Source of the DNA: Deltaproteobacteria bacterium
Lineage (GTDB): Bacteria; Myxococcota_A; UBA9160; UBA6930
Length of the DNA: 64,000 bases
Reading direction: 5' to 3'
NCBI GenBank assembly: GCA_029261795.1
Contig: JAJDAP010000072.1
Coordinates: 1-64,000 of the forward strand
Made by a program: the position numbers and the translations under genes
Shown: piece by piece, positions 34,770 through 44,139 of the stretch
How positions within the stretch are numbered: position 1 is the first letter of the stretch
Layout: each line of letters begins with the position of its first letter
Notes under the pieces: generated by a model
The model's database searches: none
What the model was told of the DNA's origin: nothing
What the model saw: only the letters and a program-made list of their open reading frames with translations

Positions 34770-35054
34770 CTAGCGGCGGCTCGATTCGATGCGTTCGCGC
34801 ACGGCCGGCGCCAGGTAGCGGCTTTCGAGCAGCGGGCCGGCGTGGCTGCGCAGCGCGTCCGCCAGGGCCTCGATGCGGTCCTCCAGGGGGTCCTGGGCGG
34901 CGAGGATGACCCGCACCTCCCCTTGCACCCGGCAGTGCCCGCTACTGGGCGGAAACTCGCTCTCCGCCGTGGCCCCAGCGGTGAGGACCTGGACCCGGAA
35001 ACCGGCCTCGCTCGCGAGCTCGGCCAGGAGATCGAGCAGGCCTGAGGCGTCCAC
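34770..35054 (-). CDS. Hypothetical protein, 94 aa
   Basis: Small soluble acidic protein. ATG 35054 starts DASGLLDLLAELASEAGFRV. It contains GHCRVQGEVRVILAAQDPLE and a helical C-terminus ending ERIESSRR. It follows the PilZ gene by 6 nt and ends a long reverse-strand run. Similar small proteins occur beside ksgA in deltaproteobacteria, but I do not recognise a function. Confidence 0.6.
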   Translation of the reverse strand: MDASGLLDLLAELASEAGFRVQVLTAGATAESEFPPSSGHCRVQGEVRVILAAQDPLEDRIEALADALRSHAGPLLESRYLAPAVRERIESSRR

Positions 35055-35060
35055 GTCGGA

Positions 35061-35408
35061 TCAGCGACGCCGCAGAACGGGCTGCGAGGCGAAATAGCGC
35101 AGCTTCTCGCTCAGCTCATCATCGAGGCTGTCGAGATGGACCCCGACCTCGAAGAAGCGACCGGGAAGGCCGATTTCGCCCTCATGGCTGCACCAGACGA
35201 CCTTGCCGCTGGCCTCGACCCGCAGCCCCTCGGGCGGCAACTCGAAAGTCACCGTGATCTGGGTCCCGACACTCACCGGTTCGCGCATATGCAGACACAT
35301 CCCGCGCGGGGACATGTTGACGGCGTACTCGCTGGTGGCCTCGGCGCCGTCGAGACTGAACTCGACCGGTATCGGAACCGAAAAGTCGCGGCGCGGATCC
35401 TGTCCCAT
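35061..35408 (-). CDS. PilZ domain protein
   Basis: 115 residues forming a single PilZ beta-barrel. The N-terminal RRDFSVPIPVEFSL corresponds to the RxxxR part of the c-di-GMP site, with RR then an altered third Arg. NMSPRGMCLHM is the D/NxSxxG element with Asn in place of Asp. Binding may therefore be weak or absent. It lies 8 nt from rsmA, in the same operon. Confidence 0.8.
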   Translation of the reverse strand: MGQDPRRDFSVPIPVEFSLDGAEATSEYAVNMSPRGMCLHMREPVSVGTQITVTFELPPEGLRVEASGKVVWCSHEGEIGLPGRFFEVGVHLDSLDDELSEKLRYFASQPVLRRR

Positions 35409-35416
35409 GGGCTTCC

Positions 35417-36277
35417 CTAGTGATCGGCTGATTCATCGGTCAGACGGGCACCGATCTTTTGCCAAGCCTCGGGAGAAAGACTCTCCGCACGCGTCCGCGG
35501 ATCGATCTCGAGGCCGAGAAGAACCGAGTTCACGTGCGCAGGGTCGAGGTTAGCCGCCCCTTTCAAGGAGTTCACCAGGGTCTTGCGACGATGCGCAAAA
35601 CCGGCGCGCACGATCCGCTCCATGCGGGCCAACGCCGCCGGCTCGACCAGCGGCTCGGCCCGCGGCGTGAGCGTGATGAAGCTCGATACGACCCGGGGGA
35701 CCGGATAGAAGCAACGACCGTGCAGGTCGAGGCTGCCACCCACTTCGACGACCCATTGGTGGATGACCGAGAGCGAGCCGTAATCCTTGGTGCTCGGTAC
35801 GGCCCGCATGCGCGCGGCGACCTCACGCTGGACCATGACGCCGATTCCGGCGAGACCGGCCGCAACATCCAGGAGTCTTCGCAGCAGCGGCGTCGCCACC
35901 GAGTACGGCAGGTTCGCGACCACGCGCACCGGCGCGCCGCCCTCTGCGAGCTCGGCGATCTGGGCCGGCAGATCGAGCTCGAGCGCGTCGCCGTGGACCA
36001 GTTCGACCTCCGCGGGCAGGATACGCTCCTCGGTCAAGCCACGGACCAGACCGCCATCGATCTCGACGCTGCGCACCCGTTGCGCTCGATCCGCCAGCGC
36101 CAGGGTCAGGATTCCGAGTCCGGTTCCGATCTCGAGCACGGCATCCCGGGGACCGACGCCGGCCGCCCGCACGAGTTTCTGCGCCTGGGCTGCGTCGTGA
36201 AGGAAGTTCTGGCCCCGCTCGCGCGACGGTGCGAGCCCGTGGCGATCGAGGAAGGCCCGGGCTTCCGCCACGTTCAC
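35417..36277 (-). CDS. rsmA: 16S rRNA (adenine1518/1519-N6)-dimethyltransferase
   Basis: 286 residues. SAM motif I VLEIGTGLGILTLALAD, catalytic NLPY in VVANLPYSVATPLLRRL, and GQNFLHD near the N-terminus. FAHRRKTLVNSL marks the C-terminal domain. GTG 36277 overlaps the tsaD stop (GTGA), so translation is coupled. The in-frame upstream extension to 36343 lies within tsaD. Confidence 0.95.
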   Translation of the reverse strand: MNVAEARAFLDRHGLAPSRERGQNFLHDAAQAQKLVRAAGVGPRDAVLEIGTGLGILTLALADRAQRVRSVEIDGGLVRGLTEERILPAEVELVHGDALELDLPAQIAELAEGGAPVRVVANLPYSVATPLLRRLLDVAAGLAGIGVMVQREVAARMRAVPSTKDYGSLSVIHQWVVEVGGSLDLHGRCFYPVPRVVSSFITLTPRAEPLVEPAALARMERIVRAGFAHRRKTLVNSLKGAANLDPAHVNSVLLGLEIDPRTRAESLSPEAWQKIGARLTDESADH

Positions 36278-37317
36278 CGGCGCGCCCAGGGTGCATCGGC
36301 CAACGGCACCCGCGAGAAGGCGGCGAGTTCGAGCCCGTGGCATTCGCCCTCGGCCAGCAGCTTCGCCCCGGCCGCGGCCACCATCGCCGCGTTGTCGGTA
36401 CAGAGTTCGAGAGGCGGGAAGAAGGCGCGAATCCCGTCGGCACTGGCGTGCCGTTCCATTTCGGAACGCAAGCGGCTATTCGCGGCCACGCCGCCGACCA
36501 CGGCCAGCTGATCGAGTCCGTGCTCGCGGGCGGCTCGCAGCGCCTTCGTCACCAGGATGTCGGTGGCCGCGGCCTGGAACGAGGCCGCAAGGTCCGCCCG
36601 GGAGCGCGCGTCGATGGGCTTTGCTGCATCCACCGCCAACGCCACCGCGGTCTTGAGTCCGCTGTAGGAGAAATCGAAACCCGGTCGGTCCTGCATTGGA
36701 CGCGGGAAGGCGTAGGCCGCCTCGTCGCCCGTGAGCGCGGCTTCGGAAATCGATGGGCCACCCGGGTACGGCAGGCCCAACAACTTCGCGACCTTGTCGA
36801 ACGCCTCGCCGACGGCGTCATCCCGGGTCTCGCCGAGGACCTGGGGCGCTTCGTCTTCGGCGATGCGATAGAGCGCCGTGTGCCCGCCCGAGACGACGAG
36901 GCCCAGGTACGGACGTCGCAGCTCTGGCTCGGCGATCTCGGCGGCGGCGAGATGACCTGCCAGGTGGTGGACGCCGACGATGGGCAGATCGAATCGCCAG
37001 GCGAGCGCCTTGGCGAACGAGAGCCCCACCAACAACGAACCGAGCAACCCCGGGCCCGCCGTCACCGCGATGCCGTCGAGCTCTTCGGGCGTGAGTCCGG
37101 CCGCGCGGAGCGCGGACTCGGCCACCTGCGACACGGTGCGCGCGTGGTCCCTCGATGCTAGTTCCGGGACCACACCGCCATAGGGCCGGTGCACGTCGAG
37201 CTGCCCGTGCACGGTACTCGACCGGACACGCAGCCCGTCCTCGACGACGGCAGCCGCCATCTCGTCGCACGAACTCTCGATGCCCAACACCCACTTCGGA
37301 AGCGCAGCGTCAGACAT
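36274..37317 (-). CDS. tsaD: tRNA N6-threonylcarbamoyladenosine synthase subunit TsaD
   Basis: 347 residues. ASKHA-fold signatures include VLGIESSCDEMAAAVVED, the metal motif HHLAGHLAA with HxxxH, VSGGHTALY, and GGVAANSRLR in the C-terminal lobe. LCTDNAAMVAAAG supplies the last Asp. It acts with TsaB, TsaE and TsaC, none of which is present here. It follows dksA by 12 nt. Confidence 0.96.
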   Translation of the reverse strand: MSDAALPKWVLGIESSCDEMAAAVVEDGLRVRSSTVHGQLDVHRPYGGVVPELASRDHARTVSQVAESALRAAGLTPEELDGIAVTAGPGLLGSLLVGLSFAKALAWRFDLPIVGVHHLAGHLAAAEIAEPELRRPYLGLVVSGGHTALYRIAEDEAPQVLGETRDDAVGEAFDKVAKLLGLPYPGGPSISEAALTGDEAAYAFPRPMQDRPGFDFSYSGLKTAVALAVDAAKPIDARSRADLAASFQAAATDILVTKALRAAREHGLDQLAVVGGVAANSRLRSEMERHASADGIRAFFPPLELCTDNAAMVAAAGAKLLAEGECHGLELAAFSRVPLADAPWARR

Positions 37318-37329
37318 GGCGGCAGGCTC

Positions 37330-37692
37330 TCACCCGTTGTTGCGCTCGAGCTGCTCCTGCTCGCTCTTGCACTCGATGCAGAGCTCGGCGACCGGCCGCG
37401 CTTCCAGGCGCTTGATGCCGATATCTTCGCCACAGTTCTCGCATTCGCCGTAGATGCCATCCTCGAGCTTCTTGAGCGCGTCTTCCACCTTGGTGAGAAG
37501 ACCACGCTCTCGCTCGCGCAACCGACCCTGGAACGCCAGGCTCATCTCGGACGAGGCCGAATCGATCTCGTCCGGAAAATCATCCGGATCCAGATGGATC
37601 TCGCCAGCCACGGCGCTCTTTGCATGCTTGTCCAATTCCGTGCGTTGCCGCGACAGGATCTTTCGGAACTTCTCAATCTCGCGCTTTCTCAA
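37330..37692 (-). CDS. dksA: DksA/TraR-family zinc-finger transcription factor
   Basis: 120 residues. N-terminal coiled coil (EKFRKILSRQRTELDKH) and the DSASSEMSLAFQGRLRER helix precede a Cys4 zinc finger, CENC-x17-CIEC. The coiled-coil tip has the acidic DFPDEID segment. It modulates RNA polymerase with ppGpp. It lies between cpoB and tsaD in one transcriptional direction. Confidence 0.92.
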   Translation of the reverse strand: MRKREIEKFRKILSRQRTELDKHAKSAVAGEIHLDPDDFPDEIDSASSEMSLAFQGRLRERERGLLTKVEDALKKLEDGIYGECENCGEDIGIKRLEARPVAELCIECKSEQEQLERNNG

Positions 37693-37713
37693 GCTCTCAC
37701 CCTTCTCATCGAA

Positions 37714-38481
37714 TCATCCGCTCGCGCCAAGTAGCTCGAGCTGGTCTGCAGCAGGCTTCGCCCGGCGGGAATCCGGGTAGTCGGTCACGATTTTCTGGAA
37801 TGCTTGCTGGGCCGCCTTGTTGAAGCCCGGCCCCAGCTGAAGCAACGCTTCCCCCTGTCGGTAGAGCGCCTCGGGCGCTTTATCGCTGTCGGGATGGCGG
37901 CTCGCGACGTCGTCGAAGCGCAGGATTGCGTTCTTGTAGTCCCCGTTCTTGAAATGACAGTCGGCGAGCCAATAGGAGGCATCGTCGGCGTAAAGCGAAG
38001 CCGGGAAAGATTGCAGAAAGGCAGAGAACTGGTCAATGCAATTATCGTTGTCGTCGGTGCGCCAGGCGTCATAGGCGAGCCGATAGGCGGAAAGTTCCTC
38101 CGACGACGCTCCCGGGGGCGGTCCAGACGCCTCCTCCGGCTCCTCGACCTCCCCCGCCTGGATCGGACCCGCTGTCTCACCGGCACGGCTGGCCGCGAGC
38201 CGAGCCGCCTGGGCCTCTTCGCGCGCCTGCTTGGTGGCGTGCTCGGCGACCTCGAGACGCCCTTCCAACGCCGCGAGCTCTTCGCGGAGCGCTTCGACTT
38301 CTGAGCGAACATCCGCGACGCCTTCGCCCGCCGAGGTGGTCCCCTGGGTCCCGATCTTGAGCTTGTTGACCTCGTATTCGAGCTTGCGGAACTCCGCCAT
38401 GCTGATGCAGCCGGACAAGACCACGGTGACCAAGGCCACCGCGATTCCCCGCGCCATCGGCGCCAGCTGGATTCTCTTCAT
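37714..38481 (-). CDS. cpoB: Tol-Pal-associated TPR lipoprotein (CpoB/YbgF-like)
   Basis: 255 residues. Lipobox LSGC gives lipidated C25, whereas E. coli CpoB is a soluble periplasmic protein. A coiled coil at about 50-100 (VEALREELAALEGRLEVAEH) is followed by TPR-like repeats with YLADCHFKNGDYKNAILRF-type sequence. Gene order after tolB matches cpoB, except that no pal lies between. It coordinates outer-membrane constriction in model bacteria. Confidence 0.82.
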   Translation of the reverse strand: MKRIQLAPMARGIAVALVTVVLSGCISMAEFRKLEYEVNKLKIGTQGTTSAGEGVADVRSEVEALREELAALEGRLEVAEHATKQAREEAQAARLAASRAGETAGPIQAGEVEEPEEASGPPPGASSEELSAYRLAYDAWRTDDNDNCIDQFSAFLQSFPASLYADDASYWLADCHFKNGDYKNAILRFDDVASRHPDSDKAPEALYRQGEALLQLGPGFNKAAQQAFQKIVTDYPDSRRAKPAADQLELLGASG

Positions 38482-38531
38482 CGACGCTCCCCCTCAATCT
38501 GGGCGATCGGTCCGACGACCCGCCCGATCCC

Positions 38532-39869
38532 CTACCTGCGATACGGGCCCCAGTCGGCGGCGGTGTTCTCGCCCTCGCTGGTCAACCTCCGGAGGTTGCT
38601 CCCGTCCACATCGATCACGTAGATATCGGCTCGTCCGCGCCGCGTCGACGTGAATGCGAGCTTGCTGCCATCCGGCGACCAGCTCGGATGCTCATCGCTA
38701 CGCCGGTGGGTCACGAGCGGTTTGTTCGAACGGCCGCTCGGATCGATCAGCCAGAGGTCGAATTGACTCTTCACGCGCGTCTCGTAGGCGATCCAGCGAC
38801 CGTCCGGCGACCAGGCCGGGTTCGTGTTGTAGGTCCCATCGAAGGTCAAGCGGCGGACGCTGCTGCCATCGGCGGACATGACGAAGAGCTGGGGCGAGCC
38901 GCTGCGATCCGACACGAAGGCCAACCGCTCGCCGTCTGGCGACCAGGCCGGCGAGACATCGATACCGCGGTTGCGCGTCAGGTTGCGCAGTTTCTTCCCG
39001 TCGCTGTTCGCCAGGTGGATCTCGGTCGCACCGTCGACGCTCATGACGAGGGCGAGCTGATCCCCGGACGGACTGTAGACGCCGCGATACATGCGGTGAT
39101 CGAGGGCGAGCGAACGCATGATGCGGCCGGGCGAACGCGCTCCCCGCGAGACCACGAACAGCCAGGGCCGGTTGCGATAGCGGTAGCTCGTGTAGACCAC
39201 GGAATCGCCCTTCGGCGACCAGTTGGGGAACGAGCTGATCGACTTGTTACTGGTGGCGGCGCGCGAGCCGTCACCGTCTGCGTCCATCACCCACACTTCC
39301 CGATGGCCGCTGCGATCAGAGATGTAGGCGATCTCGGTATCGGCGACGCCGGGCCGCCCGGTCAAAGCGGCCACGATCTCGTCGGCGATCACCTTGCCGA
39401 GGCGGCCCGCATGCTTGGGGCGGCCGGTGAAACGTTTGCCTCGGATCAGCGCCTTGCAGGTGTTCACGTCCCAGAGTCGGAACTCCGCGCGAATGCCCTC
39501 GGCAGTGGTGGAGACCTGGCCCTGGACCAGAACGTCGGCCCCGATCTGGTTCCAATTCGGGCAGCGTGGCGTGCGGGCGCGTTCGAGTTCCGGCGAGCGG
39601 ATCGGTTCGAGGAAGGCCTTCTCGTCGACGATGGCAAACAGGCTCGAGAACTCGAGCGCCTCGCGCAGCGCCACGTGAATCTCGGCCGCCGATTGCTGCG
39701 CGCCAGGGTCGGCGACGAAGCGCTGAACGGCGGCCTTGTAGTCCTGGCCTTCCGCACCCGCGATCGAGATCGTCGGACGTCCCTGGCCGCTGGCCGGAGG
39801 AGCCGACAGCAAGACGACCGCGACCACAAGACTGGACGCGAGCGCGATGACTTCCACGCGTGAACTCAA
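38532..39869 (-). CDS. tolB: Tol-Pal system protein TolB
   Basis: About 445 residues with signal peptide (residues 5-31). After the N-terminal domain, WD40-like beta-propeller repeats recur: FPNWSPKGDSVVYTS, SPAWSPDGERLAFVSDRSG, NPAWSPDGRWIAYETR and HPSWSPDGSKLAFTSTRRG. Start TTG 39869 overlaps the tolA stop (TTGA); GTG 39857 is the alternative. The frame continues upstream inside tolA only by chance. Confidence 0.93.
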   Translation of the reverse strand: MSSRVEVIALASSLVVAVVLLSAPPASGQGRPTISIAGAEGQDYKAAVQRFVADPGAQQSAAEIHVALREALEFSSLFAIVDEKAFLEPIRSPELERARTPRCPNWNQIGADVLVQGQVSTTAEGIRAEFRLWDVNTCKALIRGKRFTGRPKHAGRLGKVIADEIVAALTGRPGVADTEIAYISDRSGHREVWVMDADGDGSRAATSNKSISSFPNWSPKGDSVVYTSYRYRNRPWLFVVSRGARSPGRIMRSLALDHRMYRGVYSPSGDQLALVMSVDGATEIHLANSDGKKLRNLTRNRGIDVSPAWSPDGERLAFVSDRSGSPQLFVMSADGSSVRRLTFDGTYNTNPAWSPDGRWIAYETRVKSQFDLWLIDPSGRSNKPLVTHRRSDEHPSWSPDGSKLAFTSTRRGRADIYVIDVDGSNLRRLTSEGENTAADWGPYRR

Positions 39870-40612
39870 CGTGCGTCCTCCGGACTGAACGAGAAGGGCC
39901 AGGTGCCCGCCTCCGGCGGTGCCGGGAGTGGGCTGGCGCTCTGAAGCGCGCGCACGACGCTCTCGTCGTACCAGGGGTTGCCGGAGCGGCGGGTCACTTC
40001 GACGTCGGTCACCTGGCCGCGGGCCGAGAGGCGGACCTCGACCTCCGTGTAGAGTGGCTGGCCCTGGAAGCCGGGAGCCAGCACCCAGGCGCCGCGAACT
40101 CGGCGCTTGACCTGGGAAACCCAACGCACCAGTTCGCGATCCGCGACCCGGTTGGCACCGGTCGCCGCGACCGCGGGTTCGCCATCCACCGGTTCGGCGT
40201 CGGCCTCGGGTTCGGGTTCGCCCATTTCATCGCGGAGTGCATCCAGGGCGCTACCAAGATCATATTCCGGTTCCACTTCCTGTTGCGGCGGCGGCTCCCG
40301 CGGCGGCGGTTCGGGCTTGGGCTCGCGCTTCTTCTCCTGGATCGGGCGTGCCTGCTCCGGGATCAAGACCTTCTCTTCCGGCGGCGGAGGCGGCGGCGGC
40401 TTGGGCGGAGCTGGTCTCGGAGCGGCCTTCGGTGTCTCGGGCGCCAGCGACACCATCTTCACTTCGATGATGCGCTCGCCCGGGAAGTAGGGCTTCGGGG
40501 CGAACCAGGAACCGGACGCCAGAAAGGCGCCGGCCGCGAGGTGCAGGCCGAACGAGGCCAGCAACATGCGCCCGAACCCGCTCGCGTGTGTCTCCTCCAT
40601 CGCCCCGATCAC
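39866..40612 (-). CDS. tolA: TolA/TonB-like energy-transducing protein
   Basis: 248 residues. One membrane helix (about 15-35), a proline/lysine/glutamate-rich spacer (about 65-120), then a TonB C-terminal domain with WVSQVKRRVRGAW and TEVEVRLSARGQVTDVEVTR. Position between tolR and tolB identifies it as TolA although the C-terminal fold is TonB-like. It transmits force from TolQR to the outer membrane. Confidence 0.88.
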   Translation of the reverse strand: MIGAMEETHASGFGRMLLASFGLHLAAGAFLASGSWFAPKPYFPGERIIEVKMVSLAPETPKAAPRPAPPKPPPPPPPEEKVLIPEQARPIQEKKREPKPEPPPREPPPQQEVEPEYDLGSALDALRDEMGEPEPEADAEPVDGEPAVAATGANRVADRELVRWVSQVKRRVRGAWVLAPGFQGQPLYTEVEVRLSARGQVTDVEVTRRSGNPWYDESVVRALQSASPLPAPPEAGTWPFSFSPEDAR

Positions 40613-40695
40613 CGCTTGACTCCTGTGCTGCTTGCTTCGCGATCGAATCCTCTACCGCGCATCGGAACCCTGCCCCGCCGGGGCGGTTCCCGGTG

Positions 40696-41103
40696 TTATT
40701 CCGGATCCGTGATGATCCCGATGCCGGGCGCGCCCGCGTTCTGGATGGCCGCCATCACCTTGGCCACCGCGCCGTAGGGTGCGTTCTCGTCAGCCCTGAG
40801 GAACACGTTCTCGTCGCCCCGATTATCGAGGATCGCTTTGAGCTTCTCCGTGAGTTCGCTCATTTCCACTGCCTGGTTTGCGACGAAAGGAGTGCCGTCC
40901 TTCTTCACCGTCACGACCAGGGGCTCCGATTCGAGGCGGATCGCCGTCGTGGTGGTTTCGGGCAGATCGACGTCGATCCCCTGCTGCATCAGCGGCGCCG
41001 TGACCATGAAGATGATCAACAGCACCAGCATCACGTCCACGAACGGGGTGACGTTGATCTCGGCCAGCGGCCGATGCTCTCGCCCGAGTCCCGGGCCAGC
41101 CAT
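40696..41103 (-). CDS. tolR: TolR/ExbD biopolymer transport protein
   Basis: 135 residues. N-terminal EINVTPFVDVMLVLLIIFMV contains the conserved membrane Asp, followed by a periplasmic domain with PLVVTVKKDGTPFV. It forms the ion-driven motor with TolQ. It begins 2 nt after tolQ ends, so coupling is tight. Confidence 0.94.
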   Translation of the reverse strand: MAGPGLGREHRPLAEINVTPFVDVMLVLLIIFMVTAPLMQQGIDVDLPETTTTAIRLESEPLVVTVKKDGTPFVANQAVEMSELTEKLKAILDNRGDENVFLRADENAPYGAVAKVMAAIQNAGAPGIGIITDPE

Positions 41104-41105
41104 CG

Positions 41106-41822
41106 TTAGGCCTCGAGTCCGGGCGACGGCGAGCGATCCGCCAGTGCGAACACCGCGTCGTCCCGGACCTCTGCGGAGAACAAGTCGATGGCGCCCTGGA
41201 GTTCTCGCAAGTGGGCCACGAAGACGTTGTAGAAGATGCTGGCCGGGATCGCGGCCAACAGGCCCACGGCCGTGGCGATCAACGCCTCGGCGATGCCCGG
41301 GGCGACGACGGCAAGACTCGCACTCCCGGCCTCGCCGATCGAGGTGAACGCATCGATGATGCCGACCACGGTGCCGAATAGACCGACGAATGGCGCCGAA
41401 CTCCCGGTCGTTGCCAGGAATGAGAGGCGACTCTCGAGCCGGACACTCTCCTGGCTCGAGGCCCAGGCCAGCTGCTGCGCCACGTTTCGCTGCTCGCGCG
41501 CATCGAGATTCTGGTTCCCCCCCGGCCCGCGATACTTCGCGATACGCAGCAGTTCCGCGTGGGCGGCGAGGAAGATCGCAGACAGGGGCGTGCGCTCGAA
41601 CCGCTTTGCGGCATCGAGTGACTCTCGCCACGAACCTTCGTGATAGACCTCGAGGAACGTCTCGCTATCTTGCTCGGCGCCCGACAGCTCCCGCCACTTG
41701 AAGAGAATTGCAGCCCACGAAATGACGGAAGCTGCGACAAGGAGCAGGATGACGAGTTGCACGAGCAACGACGCTTCCCACACGAGCTGGAATAAGTCGA
41801 GGCTCACGAGACTGCCCCCCAT
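41106..41822 (-). CDS. tolQ: TolQ/ExbB proton-channel protein
   Basis: 238 residues with three helices: about 15-40 and the pair around 130-150 and 170-200, including SSAPFVGLFGTVVGIIDAF and GIAEALIATAVGLLAAIPA. The Thr-rich channel helix is conserved. It is the first gene of tolQRAB. ATG 41822 gives the usual N-terminus; the ribosome site is weak, and the frame extends to 41909. Confidence 0.93.
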   Translation of the reverse strand: MGGSLVSLDLFQLVWEASLLVQLVILLLVAASVISWAAILFKWRELSGAEQDSETFLEVYHEGSWRESLDAAKRFERTPLSAIFLAAHAELLRIAKYRGPGGNQNLDAREQRNVAQQLAWASSQESVRLESRLSFLATTGSSAPFVGLFGTVVGIIDAFTSIGEAGSASLAVVAPGIAEALIATAVGLLAAIPASIFYNVFVAHLRELQGAIDLFSAEVRDDAVFALADRSPSPGLEA

Positions 41823-41999
41823 GACCGTCTCGGCATTACCTGATTCACCTTTCAAATTCGGTGGTTCCAGGGCGGGGGCGATTCTAGGAGAGGGCCCTAC
41901 CCCGGGCAACTTGGGTCGGCAGCCTGATCGACCGAAAGCGCTGGCCTACCGAGTTTTCTGTTCGCTCGTCGATCGCATGTCCACCCCGAAGGAGCCGTG

Positions 42000-43544
42000 A
42001 TGTCCGTCACCGTCGAAACCAGGTCCGCCCTCGAAGCCAAGGCCGGAGTGCTCGCCATCCCGCTGGCAAAGCTCGCTGAGAACAAGCGCCTACCTGCCCG
42101 GATCACGGCCCTCGACAAGGCCTCGGGCGGCCGCATCCAGCAGGTCGTGGCTGCCGGCGACTTCGACGGTTCCAAGGACCAGGTCGTGCTGGTGAGACCG
42201 GACGAGGGCATCGCCGCAACGCGCATCCTGCTGCTCGGCCTCGGTGACGAGAAGGCTCTCGACGCCACCGCACTACGCGCCGCCGCGGGCTCCGCCCTTC
42301 GCGCCGCACGACGACACAAGGCAAACGCCCTTGCCATCCTTTCGCCGGCCGGCCGTCGGGTTCGCGCTGCCGCGGCGGGCCAGGCCCTGGCCGAGGGTGT
42401 CGTGCTCGGTGCCTACCGTTTCGACCGTCACCAGACATCCGACGAGAAGGACGCGAGCAAGAAGAAGGCCCAAGGCGAGATCAAGACCGCCCTGTTGTTC
42501 GAGAAGGGAGCCGATGCCCGGAATGCGCGTGGTGGTGCGAAGGTCGGCGTCATCCTCGCCGAGTCGCAGAACCTGGCGCGTGATCTCTCCAACGAACCGC
42601 CCAACATCCTGCCGCCGGTGGCGCTCGCGAAAGCGGCCAAGGACATGTCCCAGGACGTCGGTCTGAAGGTTCGCATCCTCGAGCCCAAGGAACTCGAGAA
42701 ACTGGGCATGGGCGCGATGCTGGCCGTTGGCCAGGGCTCGGTGAATCCGGCCCGGCTGATCGTGATGGAGCACAACGCGCCGCCGAAGCGAGCCACCAAG
42801 GGCACCCGCAAGCGCAAGACGATCTGCCTGGTCGGCAAGGGCGTCTGTTTCGATTCCGGCGGCCTGTCGCTGAAACCCTCGGCGAGCATGACCAAGATGA
42901 AGCACGACATGTCCGGCGGTGCGACCGTGGTGGGCGCCATGCGCGCAGCCGCATTGCTCAAGGTGCCGCACCACGTGGTCGGAATCGTCGGCGCCGTCGA
43001 GAACATGCCGAGCGGCACCGCCTACCGGGTGGACGACGTGCTCACGAGCGCCTCGGGCAAGACCATCGAGATCACCAACACCGATGCCGAGGGCCGCCTG
43101 GTCCTGGCAGATTGTCTCGACTACGCCCAGAAGAACTACGCGCCCGCCGCCATCATCGACCTCGCGACCCTGACCGGCGCGGTGATCATGGCGCTCGGCG
43201 GCTGGGCCGCCGCCGTGCTCGGCAACAACGAAGCCCTCTCGAAGGCGATCGTGGCCGCTGGCGAGGCGACCGGAGAGCGCTATTGGCCGCTGCCGCTCTG
43301 GGAAGTGCATCGCGACCATATGCGCAGCAAGATCGCCGATCTGCGTCAGACCGGCGGCCGCGAGGCCGGAACCACGAGCGCGGCGGCCTTTCTCGGCCAC
43401 TTCGTGAGCGACGACATTCCCTGGGCACACCTCGATATCGCCGGCGTGGCGGACACGGAACGGGGCACATCCACCCATGTCGCCGGCGCCACCGGCTTTG
43501 GCGTGCGCTCTCTGCTCGAATGGCTGCGCAACGGGAAGTTCTGA
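42000..43544 (+). CDS. pepA: Leucyl aminopeptidase (M17)
   Basis: 514 residues from ATG 42000 behind AAGGAG. The C-terminal catalytic domain has GKGVCFDSGGLSLKPS with Lys and Asp, MKHDMSGGATVVGAM, and the signature NTDAEGRLVLAD. VENMPSG and LATLTGA are further M17 markers. It uses two metal ions to cleave N-terminal residues. An insertion of basic residues (RATKGTRKRKT) lies near 267-277. It diverges from tolQ. Confidence 0.94.
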   Translation: MSVTVETRSALEAKAGVLAIPLAKLAENKRLPARITALDKASGGRIQQVVAAGDFDGSKDQVVLVRPDEGIAATRILLLGLGDEKALDATALRAAAGSALRAARRHKANALAILSPAGRRVRAAAAGQALAEGVVLGAYRFDRHQTSDEKDASKKKAQGEIKTALLFEKGADARNARGGAKVGVILAESQNLARDLSNEPPNILPPVALAKAAKDMSQDVGLKVRILEPKELEKLGMGAMLAVGQGSVNPARLIVMEHNAPPKRATKGTRKRKTICLVGKGVCFDSGGLSLKPSASMTKMKHDMSGGATVVGAMRAAALLKVPHHVVGIVGAVENMPSGTAYRVDDVLTSASGKTIEITNTDAEGRLVLADCLDYAQKNYAPAAIIDLATLTGAVIMALGGWAAAVLGNNEALSKAIVAAGEATGERYWPLPLWEVHRDHMRSKIADLRQTGGREAGTTSAAAFLGHFVSDDIPWAHLDIAGVADTERGTSTHVAGATGFGVRSLLEWLRNGKF

Positions 43545-43657
43545 CCGAATCGGCGAGTCTGACTCGGGGTCACGATCACACATGATTCGTGGATCCGGCT
43601 TGCAGGGTTTTTTTGACGGGCTCGAATAAATCCGTACCCTGCGCGTCGAATTCACGC

Positions 43658-43680
43658 CGAGGGGCAGCGGATGCCCCTCG
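43658..43680 (+). promoter_or_regulatory. 8-bp leader hairpin upstream of cytochrome c gene
   Basis: CGAGGGGC (43658-43665) pairs perfectly with GCCCCTCG (43673-43680) around a 7-nt loop. No T-run follows, so it is not an intrinsic terminator. It lies 54 nt before the cytochrome start, and a TTGACG at 43610 could be a -35 element. It may act as a leader structure or an end for pepA mRNA. Confidence 0.4.
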
Positions 43681-43734
43681 CCGGCAGGGCCGAAGGTCCA
43701 TCGCCACGGCACCCACCCAAGGAGAACCTGACTC

Positions 43735-44103
43735 ATGAATCGCACCCTGATCGCGCTCGCCACACTGCTGGCCGCACTCGCATTCTCGGCACCGGCATTT
43801 GCCGACGCCGCCGCCGGTAAGACCACCTTCGAGCAGCTCTGCTGGACCTGCCACGGAATGACGGGCAAGGGAGACGGCCCGGCCGGTGCCGCCCTCACCC
43901 CGCCGCCGCGCGACTTCAGCATCGGCGATTTCGCCTACGACGCCGATGGCAACGGGACCCCCGGTGAAGACGCCGACCTGGCGCTCATCATCTCCAAGGG
44001 CGCTGCCGCATTCGGCGGCAATCCCTCGATGGCGCCGTGGGGCCATCTCTCCGACGCCGACATTGCCAACGTCGTCGCCTTCGTGCGTACGCTCAAGAAG
44101 TAG
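43735..44103 (+). CDS. Periplasmic cytochrome c
   Basis: 122 residues. Signal peptide 1-23 ending AFADA. One heme site CWTCHG near residue 37, and the axial Met most likely in NPSMAPWG near 100. It is a monoheme class I type electron carrier. It stands alone and is followed by a strong terminator. Its redox partner is unknown. Confidence 0.9.
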   Translation: MNRTLIALATLLAALAFSAPAFADAAAGKTTFEQLCWTCHGMTGKGDGPAGAALTPPPRDFSIGDFAYDADGNGTPGEDADLALIISKGAAAFGGNPSMAPWGHLSDADIANVVAFVRTLKK

Positions 44104-44139
44104 CTTCGGCGTCCTCGTCGGATCCGATCGATCTCGATG

